DNA of 59,360 bases, taken from NCBI RefSeq assembly GCF_905200055.1, contig NZ_CAJKIS010000011.1:1-59360 (forward strand), in the 5' to 3' direction. The DNA comes from an uncultured Fusobacterium sp. (GTDB lineage Bacteria > Fusobacteriota > Fusobacteriia > Fusobacteriales > Fusobacteriaceae). The position numbers and the translations under genes are program-made. Of the stretch, positions 32,133 to 38,993 are shown in pieces. The notes beneath the pieces were generated by a model. The model did no database searches. It was not told the DNA's origin and saw only the letters and a list, made by a program, of their open reading frames with translations. Numbering within the stretch: the first letter of the stretch is position 1; every line of letters begins with the position of its first letter.

Positions 32133-32169
32133 TTGACAATCGGAACGATAAAATATATAATTTTATCGT
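32133..32169 (+). promoter_or_regulatory. Promoter with palindromic operator
   Basis: TTGACA (32133-32138), 17 bp and TATAAT (32156-32161). A perfect inverted repeat, ACGATAAAAT-ATATA-ATTTTATCGT (32145-32169), covers the -10 box. Self-repression by the AbrB-like protein just downstream is likely. Confidence 0.8.
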
Positions 32170-32189
32170 AGCGACATAGGAGGGAAAAT

Positions 32190-32366
32190 ATGGAAAAAAG
32201 AGAGTTAAAAATTTCTTTTGGAAAAAGTGGTTCTGGTAGTATTTCGCCAAAGTTAAGTATTCCAAAATCTTTTTTAGATAAAATAGGAGTTAACCAAGAC
32301 GAAAGAGAAATTGAACTTGAAGTAAATGAAGAAACTCAAGAAATCATTATACGAAAAAAGAAATAA
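32190..32366 (+). CDS. AbrB/MazE-like regulator 2 (58 aa)
   Basis: A 58-residue protein: basic N-terminus (MEKRELKISFGKSGSG), then PKLSIPKSFLDKIGV and EIELEVNEETQEIIIRKK, an AbrB/MazE swapped-hairpin fold. It is a paralogue of the protein at 31120 (shared IPK-x(4)-DK and EIII-KK ends). ATAGGAGGGAAAAT precedes the start. It was found by eye. It likely binds the palindrome at 32145 and controls the Rha/AntA antirepressor downstream. Confidence 0.7.
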   Translation: MEKRELKISFGKSGSGSISPKLSIPKSFLDKIGVNQDEREIELEVNEETQEIIIRKKK

Positions 32367-32371
32367 AAAAT

Positions 32372-32478
32372 CCCCTCCATAATTGTTAGGCAACTATAAA
32401 GGGGTAGTACTGTAAAATACAATACTGTGGCAAGTATATTTTACAGCATTACTTCTAAAAAATCAAATTTTTAGGAGG
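32372..32478 (+). promoter_or_regulatory. Structured leader of the Rha gene
   Basis: Three hairpins in a row: CCCC/GGGG (about 32374-32404), CTGTAAAATA/TATTTTACAG (32410-32446, perfect) and CTAAAAAAT/ATTTTTAG (32455-32474). The last stem overlaps the AGGAGG binding site at 32473-32478. Translation of the antirepressor may be structure-controlled. Confidence 0.5.
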
Positions 32479-32484
32479 AAAAAT

Positions 32485-32934
32485 ATGAATATTTTAATTG
32501 AGCAAAATAGTCAGTATGGTTTAGTTGTAAGTAGTAGAGTTGTGGCTAAAGAATTAGGAAAACAGCATAAAAATGTCCTTAGAGATATAGAGCAAATTTT
32601 AAGTAGCTCAAATTTGAGCCAGTTAATTTTTGAAAGCTCTTATAAAGCTAAAACTGGAACTTATAAAGAATATCTACTTACAAAAGATGGATTCACTCTT
32701 TATATGTTTAATATTCAAGGTTACCAAGATTTTAAAATGGCATATATTCAAAAGTTTAATGAAATGGAAAAGGAATTAAAGAATTTAAAAAGCAATAGTT
32801 CTCTTCTCCCTACTTCTTCAATTAGACAAACTAAAACTAAAAAAAATGAACTTATAAAAATAGAAACTAATATTAATGGAGAAAAAAATAGTAAGTGCTT
32901 GGGAGTTATGGAAATTTTTAGATATAAGTTATAG
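32485..32934 (+). CDS. Rha-family regulator, N-terminal part of a split Rha-AntA gene
   Basis: A 149-residue frame. Residues 5-95 match the pRha domain (LVVSSRVVAKELGKQHKNVLRDIE, YKEYLLTKDGFTLYMFNIQGY). The frame then continues as NELIKIETNINGEK and drifts off at an A7 run (32882-32888), after which the AntA domain runs in the +1 frame. An A6 run would make one 315-residue Rha-AntA protein. As written, the Rha part ends 15 residues past the shift. AGGAGGAAAAAT precedes the start. Confidence 0.75.
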   Translation: MNILIEQNSQYGLVVSSRVVAKELGKQHKNVLRDIEQILSSSNLSQLIFESSYKAKTGTYKEYLLTKDGFTLYMFNIQGYQDFKMAYIQKFNEMEKELKNLKSNSSLLPTSSIRQTKTKKNELIKIETNINGEKNSKCLGVMEIFRYKL

Positions 32935-33430
32935 CTTTTCTACTTGGATAAAAAGAAGAATTGAAAAGTATGATTTCATTGAAAATGAAGATTTTGTAGT
33001 AGTAACCTCAACTGGAGTTAAATTGGGAAACCCTCAAGAAGATTACATTCTATCTCTTGATATGGCTAAAGAACTAGCTATAATAGAGAAGAATCCAGCT
33101 GGTAGAGTTGCTAGAAGATATTTTATTCAATGTGAAAAAAAGTATAGAAAACTTCTTGATGAAAAGCATTCGAAAGAGATTCAAGCACTTCAAGAAAATG
33201 ATAGTTCAGAGTTTTATTTGAAGAAAATAGAAGCTTTAGAAAATAATTACCAAGAAGTTCAAAAGTTTATTAAGGAGCTTTATGAAGAGTCTGAATTATT
33301 AAAAGTAACTATGCAGAAGTTTAATTCAAGATGTACTTGGCTTAGTTTGTTGGCAGGACAAGGAGAAAGACTGATTCGTGAGAGTAAAGTAGAAAAGAAA
33401 AAGTTAAGTCAATTAAAAATAGTAGGATAG
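32876..33430 (+). CDS. AntA/AntB antirepressor domain, second part of split gene
   Basis: A 184-residue frame from ATG 32876: EKKIVSAWELWKFLDISYS and FSTWIKRRIEKYDFIENEDF match the AntA/AntB antirepressor domain, followed by MAKELAIIEKNPAGRVARRYFIQCEKKY and a coiled coil. No Shine-Dalgarno precedes the ATG, so expression would need coupling, re-initiation or a +1 shift at the A7 run. It is a paralogue of 57324-57927, with about 62 nt identical. A terminator follows. Confidence 0.75.
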   Translation: MEKKIVSAWELWKFLDISYSFSTWIKRRIEKYDFIENEDFVVVTSTGVKLGNPQEDYILSLDMAKELAIIEKNPAGRVARRYFIQCEKKYRKLLDEKHSKEIQALQENDSSEFYLKKIEALENNYQEVQKFIKELYEESELLKVTMQKFNSRCTWLSLLAGQGERLIRESKVEKKKLSQLKIVG

Positions 33431-33444
33431 ATTAATAAGAGAAA

Positions 33445-33474
33445 AAGAGGCAGGGTAACCTGTCTTTTTTTTAA
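33445..33474 (+). terminator. Terminator after AntA gene
   Basis: AGGCAGG/CCTGTCT around GTAA, followed by eight Ts. Confidence 0.8.
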
Positions 33475-33490
33475 TAAAAATTAAACTATA

Positions 33491-33531
33491 TCTTTTAAAA
33501 GATTGACTTTTTGACTTTTAAAAGATATAAT
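33491..33531 (+). promoter_or_regulatory. Promoter with two TCTTTTAAAAGA-type operators
   Basis: TTGACT (33503-33508), 17 bp and TATAAT (33526-33531). The palindrome TCTTTTAAAAGA (33491-33502) abuts the -35 box, and CTTTTAAAAG (33515-33524) lies in the spacer. Tandem operators across a promoter suggest self-repression by the HTH protein downstream. Confidence 0.75.
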
Positions 33532-33554
33532 AATTGCATGAGGTGGTAAGGAGA

Positions 33555-34940
33555 ATGAGGAAGGAAGATATAGGAGGTATAATATCAAGACATAGAAAAA
33601 ATATGAGTATGACTCAAAAAGAGTTAGCTAATCGCCTTGAAGTAAGTTCTAACCATTTATCATTAATTGAAAATAATAAAAAGGGAATTTCCAAGAAACT
33701 TTTGGAAAAATTAAAAGATATATTTGATTTTTCAAATGATGAAAAAGAGACTCTTGCTTCGAGTGTAAAAAGAATAGTTGTAGATAAGGAGATGATAATA
33801 AGGTTAAAAGAAAGAGAAAAAGAATTAGAAAAAAAAGAAATGGAAATAATTAATACTTATGACTTCATTAGAGAACATCATTTTACCTTAAGCAAAAGAG
33901 CAGCAGTAAATGATTTGTTAATAAATTATTATTCAGAGACAGAGAAATTAATAGCTGGCTTAGAACTAAAACTAATTGAAGAAAATGATGAGTTCATAGA
34001 AGGAATAAAACCAGTTGTAAAGACAACAATTAAAAGAATTAGTAGAAAATTAGATGAAATTGAAAGCGTAATAAAAGCTACAACAATAATAGAAGAAAAG
34101 AAAGGAGAAATACAAATGGCGGTTGACCCAAATTTGTCAAGTATAGAAAATTTATTAGCATTAATCCCTAAAGAAACAGTAATGACAGTATTAACTACTG
34201 AACAAAAAAGAATGGCAATATTAACATATGTGGCACAAAATTTAAAAATTAAATGGAAAGAATATAATGTTGAAGGATGTGCAACAGGATATTCTGTAAG
34301 ACTTTGGGAAGGAGGAAGAGGAAGTAAAGAAAAAAGGGGATTTATGCAAGACCAAATTACAATGGATATTGATTCTTATATTGGCGGAGCTGAAACTGAT
34401 AGAGAGACAAAAGAAATATTGGATAAAATAGCAGCTGAAATTGTGGACCATGCTATAATGGTAGTTGAAAAATCTTTAAGAGCAGCAAGAAAAGCAAAAA
34501 CACCATCTGTTAGAGCTAAATATCTACGTTCTATGAATAATAAAGGATTCTTATTAGCAGCTTTACAAATTGCTATTATTCTATATGCTACTGAACTATT
34601 AGAAAGAGGAGTAGATATTGATCATGAATATTTAACAGTAAGGCTTGAAGGAATGAAAGAAAATAAATATTTATTAGGCAAAGCATGGAGAGAGTTTAAT
34701 CATTCAGAACAACGGGACGAAGATTATGAAAAACTTGTTAAAGTCACTGATGAAGTATTAAAAGCATTTGAAGATAAAAGAGAATTAACAGAAAGACAAC
34801 TTGATAGGATAGTTCAAGAAAAGTTAATTTTAGTTGCTATTGGACAAAAAACAATAGAAAATTATATTTATGGTATGATGGATAAAGTAAGTCAAGCTAT
34901 TTTAGGTAAAATTAGATTATTTCAAGTAGATCAATTTTAA
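33555..34940 (+). CDS. XRE-HTH protein with large unknown domain
   Basis: A 461-residue protein. Residues 5-60 are an XRE helix-turn-helix (NMSMTQKELANRLEVSSNHLSLIE). Residues 75-200 are helical and coiled (LKEREKELEKKEMEII). The rest is an unknown mostly helical domain with NVEGCATGYSVRLWEGGRG and MDIDSYIGGAETDRE. I chose ATG 33555 (AAGGAG upstream), not 33534. It has its own operator-bearing promoter, separate from the early and late operons, so it is probably made in the lysogen. A regulator, or a defence protein with an HTH sensor, are both possible. Confidence 0.65.
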   Translation: MRKEDIGGIISRHRKNMSMTQKELANRLEVSSNHLSLIENNKKGISKKLLEKLKDIFDFSNDEKETLASSVKRIVVDKEMIIRLKEREKELEKKEMEIINTYDFIREHHFTLSKRAAVNDLLINYYSETEKLIAGLELKLIEENDEFIEGIKPVVKTTIKRISRKLDEIESVIKATTIIEEKKGEIQMAVDPNLSSIENLLALIPKETVMTVLTTEQKRMAILTYVAQNLKIKWKEYNVEGCATGYSVRLWEGGRGSKEKRGFMQDQITMDIDSYIGGAETDRETKEILDKIAAEIVDHAIMVVEKSLRAARKAKTPSVRAKYLRSMNNKGFLLAALQIAIILYATELLERGVDIDHEYLTVRLEGMKENKYLLGKAWREFNHSEQRDEDYEKLVKVTDEVLKAFEDKRELTERQLDRIVQEKLILVAIGQKTIENYIYGMMDKVSQAILGKIRLFQVDQF

Positions 34941-34945
34941 TAAAA

Positions 34946-35003
34946 ATAGCATCACTTGTTAATTACAGAAAAACAAGGTATTATTAATTAAGGGTGATGC
35001 TAT
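34946..35003 (+). promoter_or_regulatory. RBS-sequestering hairpin
   Basis: ATAGCATCAC (34946-34955) pairs perfectly with GTGATGCTAT (34994-35003), and TTAATTA (34959-34965) with TAATTAA (34985-34991). The stem buries the AAGGGTGAT binding site and the ATG at 35002. mRNA reading through from upstream would be translationally silent; only a shorter transcript, or opening of the stem, would allow translation. Confidence 0.75.
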
Positions 35004-35235
35004 GAAAGAATATATATCAGCTAATCAAACCGCTAAAAAATTATGTATATCTGTGGAAACTGTTTATAATATGCTTCGTGATGGGCGACTTGGTGGAAGA
35101 TATAGTATAGGTAATGGTAAAAAAAAGGGAAGTTGGCTTGTTAGTGTAGAAAGTATAGAATTATTTAAAAAACATACTACAATAAAAAGTATATATCAAT
35201 TGAAAGAAAAAAGCAGTCAAGGAACATTGTTCTAA
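35002..35235 (+). CDS. Excisionase-like HTH_17 DNA-binding protein
   Basis: A 77-residue protein: ISANQTAKKLCISVETVYNMLRDGRLGG followed by the wing-like SWLVSVESIELFKKH, a MerR/excisionase-type helix-turn-helix. Its binding site is locked in the hairpin at 34946-35003, and a terminator follows. It lies just before the terminase genes. It may regulate late transcription or packaging. Confidence 0.7.
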   Translation: MKEYISANQTAKKLCISVETVYNMLRDGRLGGRYSIGNGKKKGSWLVSVESIELFKKHTTIKSIYQLKEKSSQGTLF

Positions 35236-35248
35236 GATTGCTTTTTTT
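35209..35248 (+). terminator. Terminator after HTH_17 gene
   Basis: AAGCAGTC/GATTGCTT with an inner AAC/GTT, then a T run. It overlaps the gene's last codons. Confidence 0.75.
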
Positions 35249-35329
35249 ATTTATGTATAATTCCAAAGTTTCCCAAATATCCAAAAAAATATTTAGAAAA
35301 AAGGGTATAAAGTATGCGAGGTGGAAATA

Positions 35330-35773
35330 ATGGAACTTACATTAGAGCAAAGAAAAGCAAAGTCTTTATATGCCCAGGGAAAATCAGCAATAGAAATAGC
35401 AAAGATATTAAATATAGGAAAAAGTACAATTTATCGTTGGATAAGTAATGATGAATTAGGCTTTAAAGAAAGTAAAAAGATGGCTAGTTTTGATGCTGGA
35501 GATATGGCTGGAATTATAGATGAATCACATAAAAAACTACTTATAGAGATTTCAGAAAATCCTGATAAGTTACTAGATCCTAAAACTGCAGATGCTCTTT
35601 TAAAAGTATCAAAGGTTTTAGAAAGTTTAGGACAAAGAAAAGAGAAAGAAGATCTTGATAAACAAACAGAAGAGGAAGTTAGAGGAGTGCTGATTATAGA
35701 TGACATCACTTATGAAAATCTTAAAAAGACCACAAAAAAGACTGTCACAGTTGATGAACAAGAACTTCCATGA
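35330..35773 (+). CDS. DUF1804-like terminase small subunit
   Basis: A 147-residue protein. The N-terminus is a helix-turn-helix (LTLEQRKAKSLYAQGKSAIEIAKILNIGKSTIYRW). The middle has DPKTADALLKVSKVLESL. This matches DUF1804, the small terminase of Mu-like phages. I chose ATG 35330 with GCGAGGTGG upstream. It begins the late operon. The region ahead (35249-35329) holds GGGTATAAAGTATGC, a possible late promoter element. It overlaps the large subunit. Confidence 0.75.
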   Translation: MELTLEQRKAKSLYAQGKSAIEIAKILNIGKSTIYRWISNDELGFKESKKMASFDAGDMAGIIDESHKKLLIEISENPDKLLDPKTADALLKVSKVLESLGQRKEKEDLDKQTEEEVRGVLIIDDITYENLKKTTKKTVTVDEQELP

Positions 35774-36974
35774 AGCATGGATTCTTTGGAAAACATCACA
35801 ATATACTAGATATGTTTTTAAAGGTGGAAGGGGTTCAGCTAAATCATCTCATATAGCTTTAATGTTGGTATTAAGTATTATCCTTGAGCCTGTAAATGCT
35901 GTTTGCTTTAGAAAAGTAGGAGAGACATTGAGTAAATCTGTTTATGAGCAAATCAAATGGGCAATTCAATTTTTAGGAGCAGAGGAGTATTTTAGATTTA
36001 AATCAAGTCCCTTAGAAATAATTTATGTGGAAAGAGGAAATAAATTTATCTTCTTGGGAGTTGATGATCCACAAAAGAGTAAATCTATAAAAACAGCAGA
36101 TTTTCCAATTATATATTTTTGGTTTGAAGAACTTGCTGAATTTAAAACAGAAGCAGAAGTTGAAACAGTTATTAAATCTATTCTAAGGGGAAAATTAAAA
36201 GAAGGCTTGAAATATAAAGGTTTCTTCTCATATAACCCACCTCAAAGTAAATTGAATTGGGTAAATAAAAAATATAGTTTTGGTAGTGTTGATGATAATA
36301 CCTATGTTCATCATTCTACATATTTGGAAAACCCTCATATTTCTGATGAATTTTTAGAAGATGCAGAAAACACTAAAAGAAGAAATGAACTTAAATATAG
36401 ACATGAATTTTTAGGAGAAGCAATAGGAAATGGTATTATTCCTTTCCCAAATCTTCAAATAAGACCAATAACAAAGGAAGATATAAATAATATTGCCATT
36501 GTTAGACAAGGGATTGACTGGGGATATGGAGTCGATCCTGTGGCTTTTGTAAGATGGGGGTATTCTAAAAAGAAAAAAATTATTTATGCTCTTGATGAAT
36601 ATTATGGAGTCAAGAGAAGTAATAAAAATGTAGCTGAATATATTTTAAGTAAAGAATATGATGAACCAATAACTTGTGATAGTGCAGAACCAAAGTCAAT
36701 AGATGATTTAAGAGAATATGAGTTATCTGCTTGGGGAGCATCAAAAGGAAAAGGATCTGTTGAATATGGAGAGAAATGGTTAGGAGATTTAGAAGCTATT
36801 GTAATTGATCCTGAGAGAACTCCAAATATAGCAAAAGAGTTTCAAATGATAGATTATGCAACTGATAGAGATGGAAATCCTTTACCAAGATTGGAAGATA
36901 AGAATAACCATACTATTGATGCTACTAGATATGCTTTTGAAAGAGATATGAAAAAAGGAAAATATGTATATTAA
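35754..36974 (+). CDS. Terminase large subunit, PBSX/XtmB-like
   Basis: A protein of about 406 residues (424 if started at ATG 35700). Walker A is FKGGRGSAKSSH near the N-terminus; Walker B is IIYFWFEELAEF about 75 residues later. The nuclease part has IRQGIDWGYGVDPVAFVRWG and NNHTIDATRYAFE, as in PBSX-type terminases. It packages DNA into the head. The start is uncertain: ATG 35754 lacks a clear Shine-Dalgarno and 35700 has a distant GGAGTG. It is not the Mu gp28 type. Confidence 0.9.
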   Translation: MNKNFHEAWILWKTSQYTRYVFKGGRGSAKSSHIALMLVLSIILEPVNAVCFRKVGETLSKSVYEQIKWAIQFLGAEEYFRFKSSPLEIIYVERGNKFIFLGVDDPQKSKSIKTADFPIIYFWFEELAEFKTEAEVETVIKSILRGKLKEGLKYKGFFSYNPPQSKLNWVNKKYSFGSVDDNTYVHHSTYLENPHISDEFLEDAENTKRRNELKYRHEFLGEAIGNGIIPFPNLQIRPITKEDINNIAIVRQGIDWGYGVDPVAFVRWGYSKKKKIIYALDEYYGVKRSNKNVAEYILSKEYDEPITCDSAEPKSIDDLREYELSAWGASKGKGSVEYGEKWLGDLEAIVIDPERTPNIAKEFQMIDYATDRDGNPLPRLEDKNNHTIDATRYAFERDMKKGKYVY

Positions 36975-36991
36975 ATTTTAGGAGACATAAA

Positions 36992-38239
36992 ATGAACTTT
37001 ATAAAACAATGGTTGGCAAAAAAGATGTGTTCTATTGTGTATGGTGGCGAATCTCCTTTTGATAGAGAAGAGTACATGGCAACTATAACACAACAGGAAG
37101 CTTTTATGATAGCAATTAAAAAGAAAATAAAAGCCTGTCAAAATATAGAGTTTTCTATTTATAAAGATATAAAAGATGGAAAAGAAGAGATGAAAACACA
37201 TACCCTTTCTCCTCTTTTTAAGATGATAAATAAAAATACTTCTTTTAATGACTTTATAGATTATTTCCTTGTGTGGTATGAAGGATATGACAATGGAGTC
37301 TTACTGGAGTTAGTAAAAGGGCTTTCCAATTATTGTCCTGATTTATATATCCACAATCCATCAAATTTTACAGTTCATTATATAGGTAATGAGATTTCAA
37401 GAATAGAGATTTTGAATCCTCATAGAAATATTACTGGAGAAGAATTAGAGAATTTCATGTGGATAAGAAGTCCAAATTATTCAAATGTAAAGGATGGAAT
37501 TTCAGGAGTAGGAATAACTACAGGATATAGTAAGCAGAATGCCTTTGCTATTTGGGGAGCTTATGTAAAAAAAGCTTGGGAATGGAACTGGAGCTTAGCT
37601 AAAAATTTGGGGAAACCAGGTGGAATATTATCTACTGAAGGTTTTGTAGATAAGGAAGATAGAAAAGAAATATCTGATAAATATACTGCAAGTAATGGAG
37701 GAGCAAATCATGCTGGCAAACCTTTAGTACTTGGATCAGGATTAAAATATCAAGATACTTCAAGAGCTCCCATTGATACTGATTGGAATGCAGGGGAACA
37801 AAAAGCATATGAAAGAACAGCTATTGCTACTGGAGTTCCAGCAGAGCTTGTAGGTGGTGGGGAATCTACATATCAAAATAGAAAACATGCTAAAAAAGAA
37901 CTATATAAAGATGAGGTAATTCCTTTCTTTAATAATTTAAAAGGTTGGCTTAATTATCTTTTGAGAGATTATTTAAAAAATGGTGAGTTTATAGATTATG
38001 ATCTTACAGGTATAGATGAACTAAAAGAAGATATAAGTGAAGTTATACAAAAACTTGAGCCTATAAAAAATAGAGTAACAATTAATGAATATAGAAAATT
38101 TCTTTCAAAAATGACTGATATAGAGTTAGAGGATCTAGGAGAAAAAGGAGAGGTAGTATTAGTTAGTGCTGGTGATATTACTCTTGATGAAGTGGTAGAA
38201 TCTCCTGATGTGTCTGAAGAAAAAGAAGATGATATTTAA
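36992..38239 (+). CDS. Portal protein (HK97-like)
   Basis: A 415-residue protein with a portal pattern: VKDGISGVGITTGY, AWEWNWSLAKNLGKPGGILST, and the characteristic ERTAIATGVPAELVGGGESTYQNRKHAKKELY. It forms the dodecameric DNA entry ring. TTAGGAGACATAAA precedes the start. The next gene starts with a 1-nt stop/start overlap. Confidence 0.88.
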   Translation: MNFIKQWLAKKMCSIVYGGESPFDREEYMATITQQEAFMIAIKKKIKACQNIEFSIYKDIKDGKEEMKTHTLSPLFKMINKNTSFNDFIDYFLVWYEGYDNGVLLELVKGLSNYCPDLYIHNPSNFTVHYIGNEISRIEILNPHRNITGEELENFMWIRSPNYSNVKDGISGVGITTGYSKQNAFAIWGAYVKKAWEWNWSLAKNLGKPGGILSTEGFVDKEDRKEISDKYTASNGGANHAGKPLVLGSGLKYQDTSRAPIDTDWNAGEQKAYERTAIATGVPAELVGGGESTYQNRKHAKKELYKDEVIPFFNNLKGWLNYLLRDYLKNGEFIDYDLTGIDELKEDISEVIQKLEPIKNRVTINEYRKFLSKMTDIELEDLGEKGEVVLVSAGDITLDEVVESPDVSEEKEDDI

Positions 38240-38985
38240 TGAAAAAGTATAGAAAACAGATTAAACTTTTTAAAAATCTTGAGAAAAAATTATCAGTTAG
38301 AAATAGGAAGAGAGTAAAGAAAGTCTTTATTGATTTTGCAGAAAAGATAAAAAAGGATAATGGGGATAAATTTGCGGATGAAGTAAAAGTAGTTATTGAT
38401 ATTGATTATAAATATCTTCAAGAAAAATTTAAAGATGTTTTAGAAATCATTTATTTATATAACTTTGATGAAATAATAGGGACTTTTAAAAATGCTTATA
38501 ACAAAAAGCTTTCAGAGAAGATTATAAAAGGGATTCGAGATTATCTTTTAGAGGATTTTAATAGAAAAAATGCTTTGAAAAAAGCTAAAATTATGGCTAA
38601 TACAACTAAAGATAAATTTAACAAAATTATTGTCCAAGCTCAAAGAGAGGGTTGGTCACATAAAGATTTAGTAAAAGAGATAATGTCCTCAGTTGAAAAT
38701 ATGAGTGAATATAGAGCAAGTACAATAGCAAGAACAGAAACATCAACTTCAATTAATACTGTATCTTATAAAACTTCTACAAGCTCTGGAATGAAAGAAA
38801 AGGGCTGGATACATATTGGTGGGAAAAAGGTAGATAGAGAAAATCATAAAGCTTTGAATGGTAAATGGATACCAATAGAAGAAAAGTGGGATTTAGGCAA
38901 TGGAATACATGCTGAATATCCACATGATGCTAATTTACCAGCATCTGAAGTTGTTAGATGTAGTTGTTTACAAATCTATAGATAG
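38239..38985 (+). CDS. Phage head morphogenesis protein (Mu F/SPP1 gp7-like)
   Basis: A 248-residue protein. The C-terminus has SEYRASTIARTETSTSINTVSY, KEKGWIHIGGKKVD, HKALNGKWIPIEEKW and the terminal ASEVVRCSCLQIYR, the Mu F/SPP1 gp7 minor head signature. It is a minor head protein needed for assembly or DNA ejection. It overlaps the portal gene by 1 nt. Confidence 0.8.
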   Translation: MKKYRKQIKLFKNLEKKLSVRNRKRVKKVFIDFAEKIKKDNGDKFADEVKVVIDIDYKYLQEKFKDVLEIIYLYNFDEIIGTFKNAYNKKLSEKIIKGIRDYLLEDFNRKNALKKAKIMANTTKDKFNKIIVQAQREGWSHKDLVKEIMSSVENMSEYRASTIARTETSTSINTVSYKTSTSSGMKEKGWIHIGGKKVDRENHKALNGKWIPIEEKWDLGNGIHAEYPHDANLPASEVVRCSCLQIYR

Positions 38986-38993
38986 GAGGAGAG

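Noticed and set aside
31120..32366. Classical MazEF-type toxin-antitoxin pairs around the AbrB-like genes
   Set aside because: No MazF-like or other protein toxin frame of about 100 residues follows either regulator.
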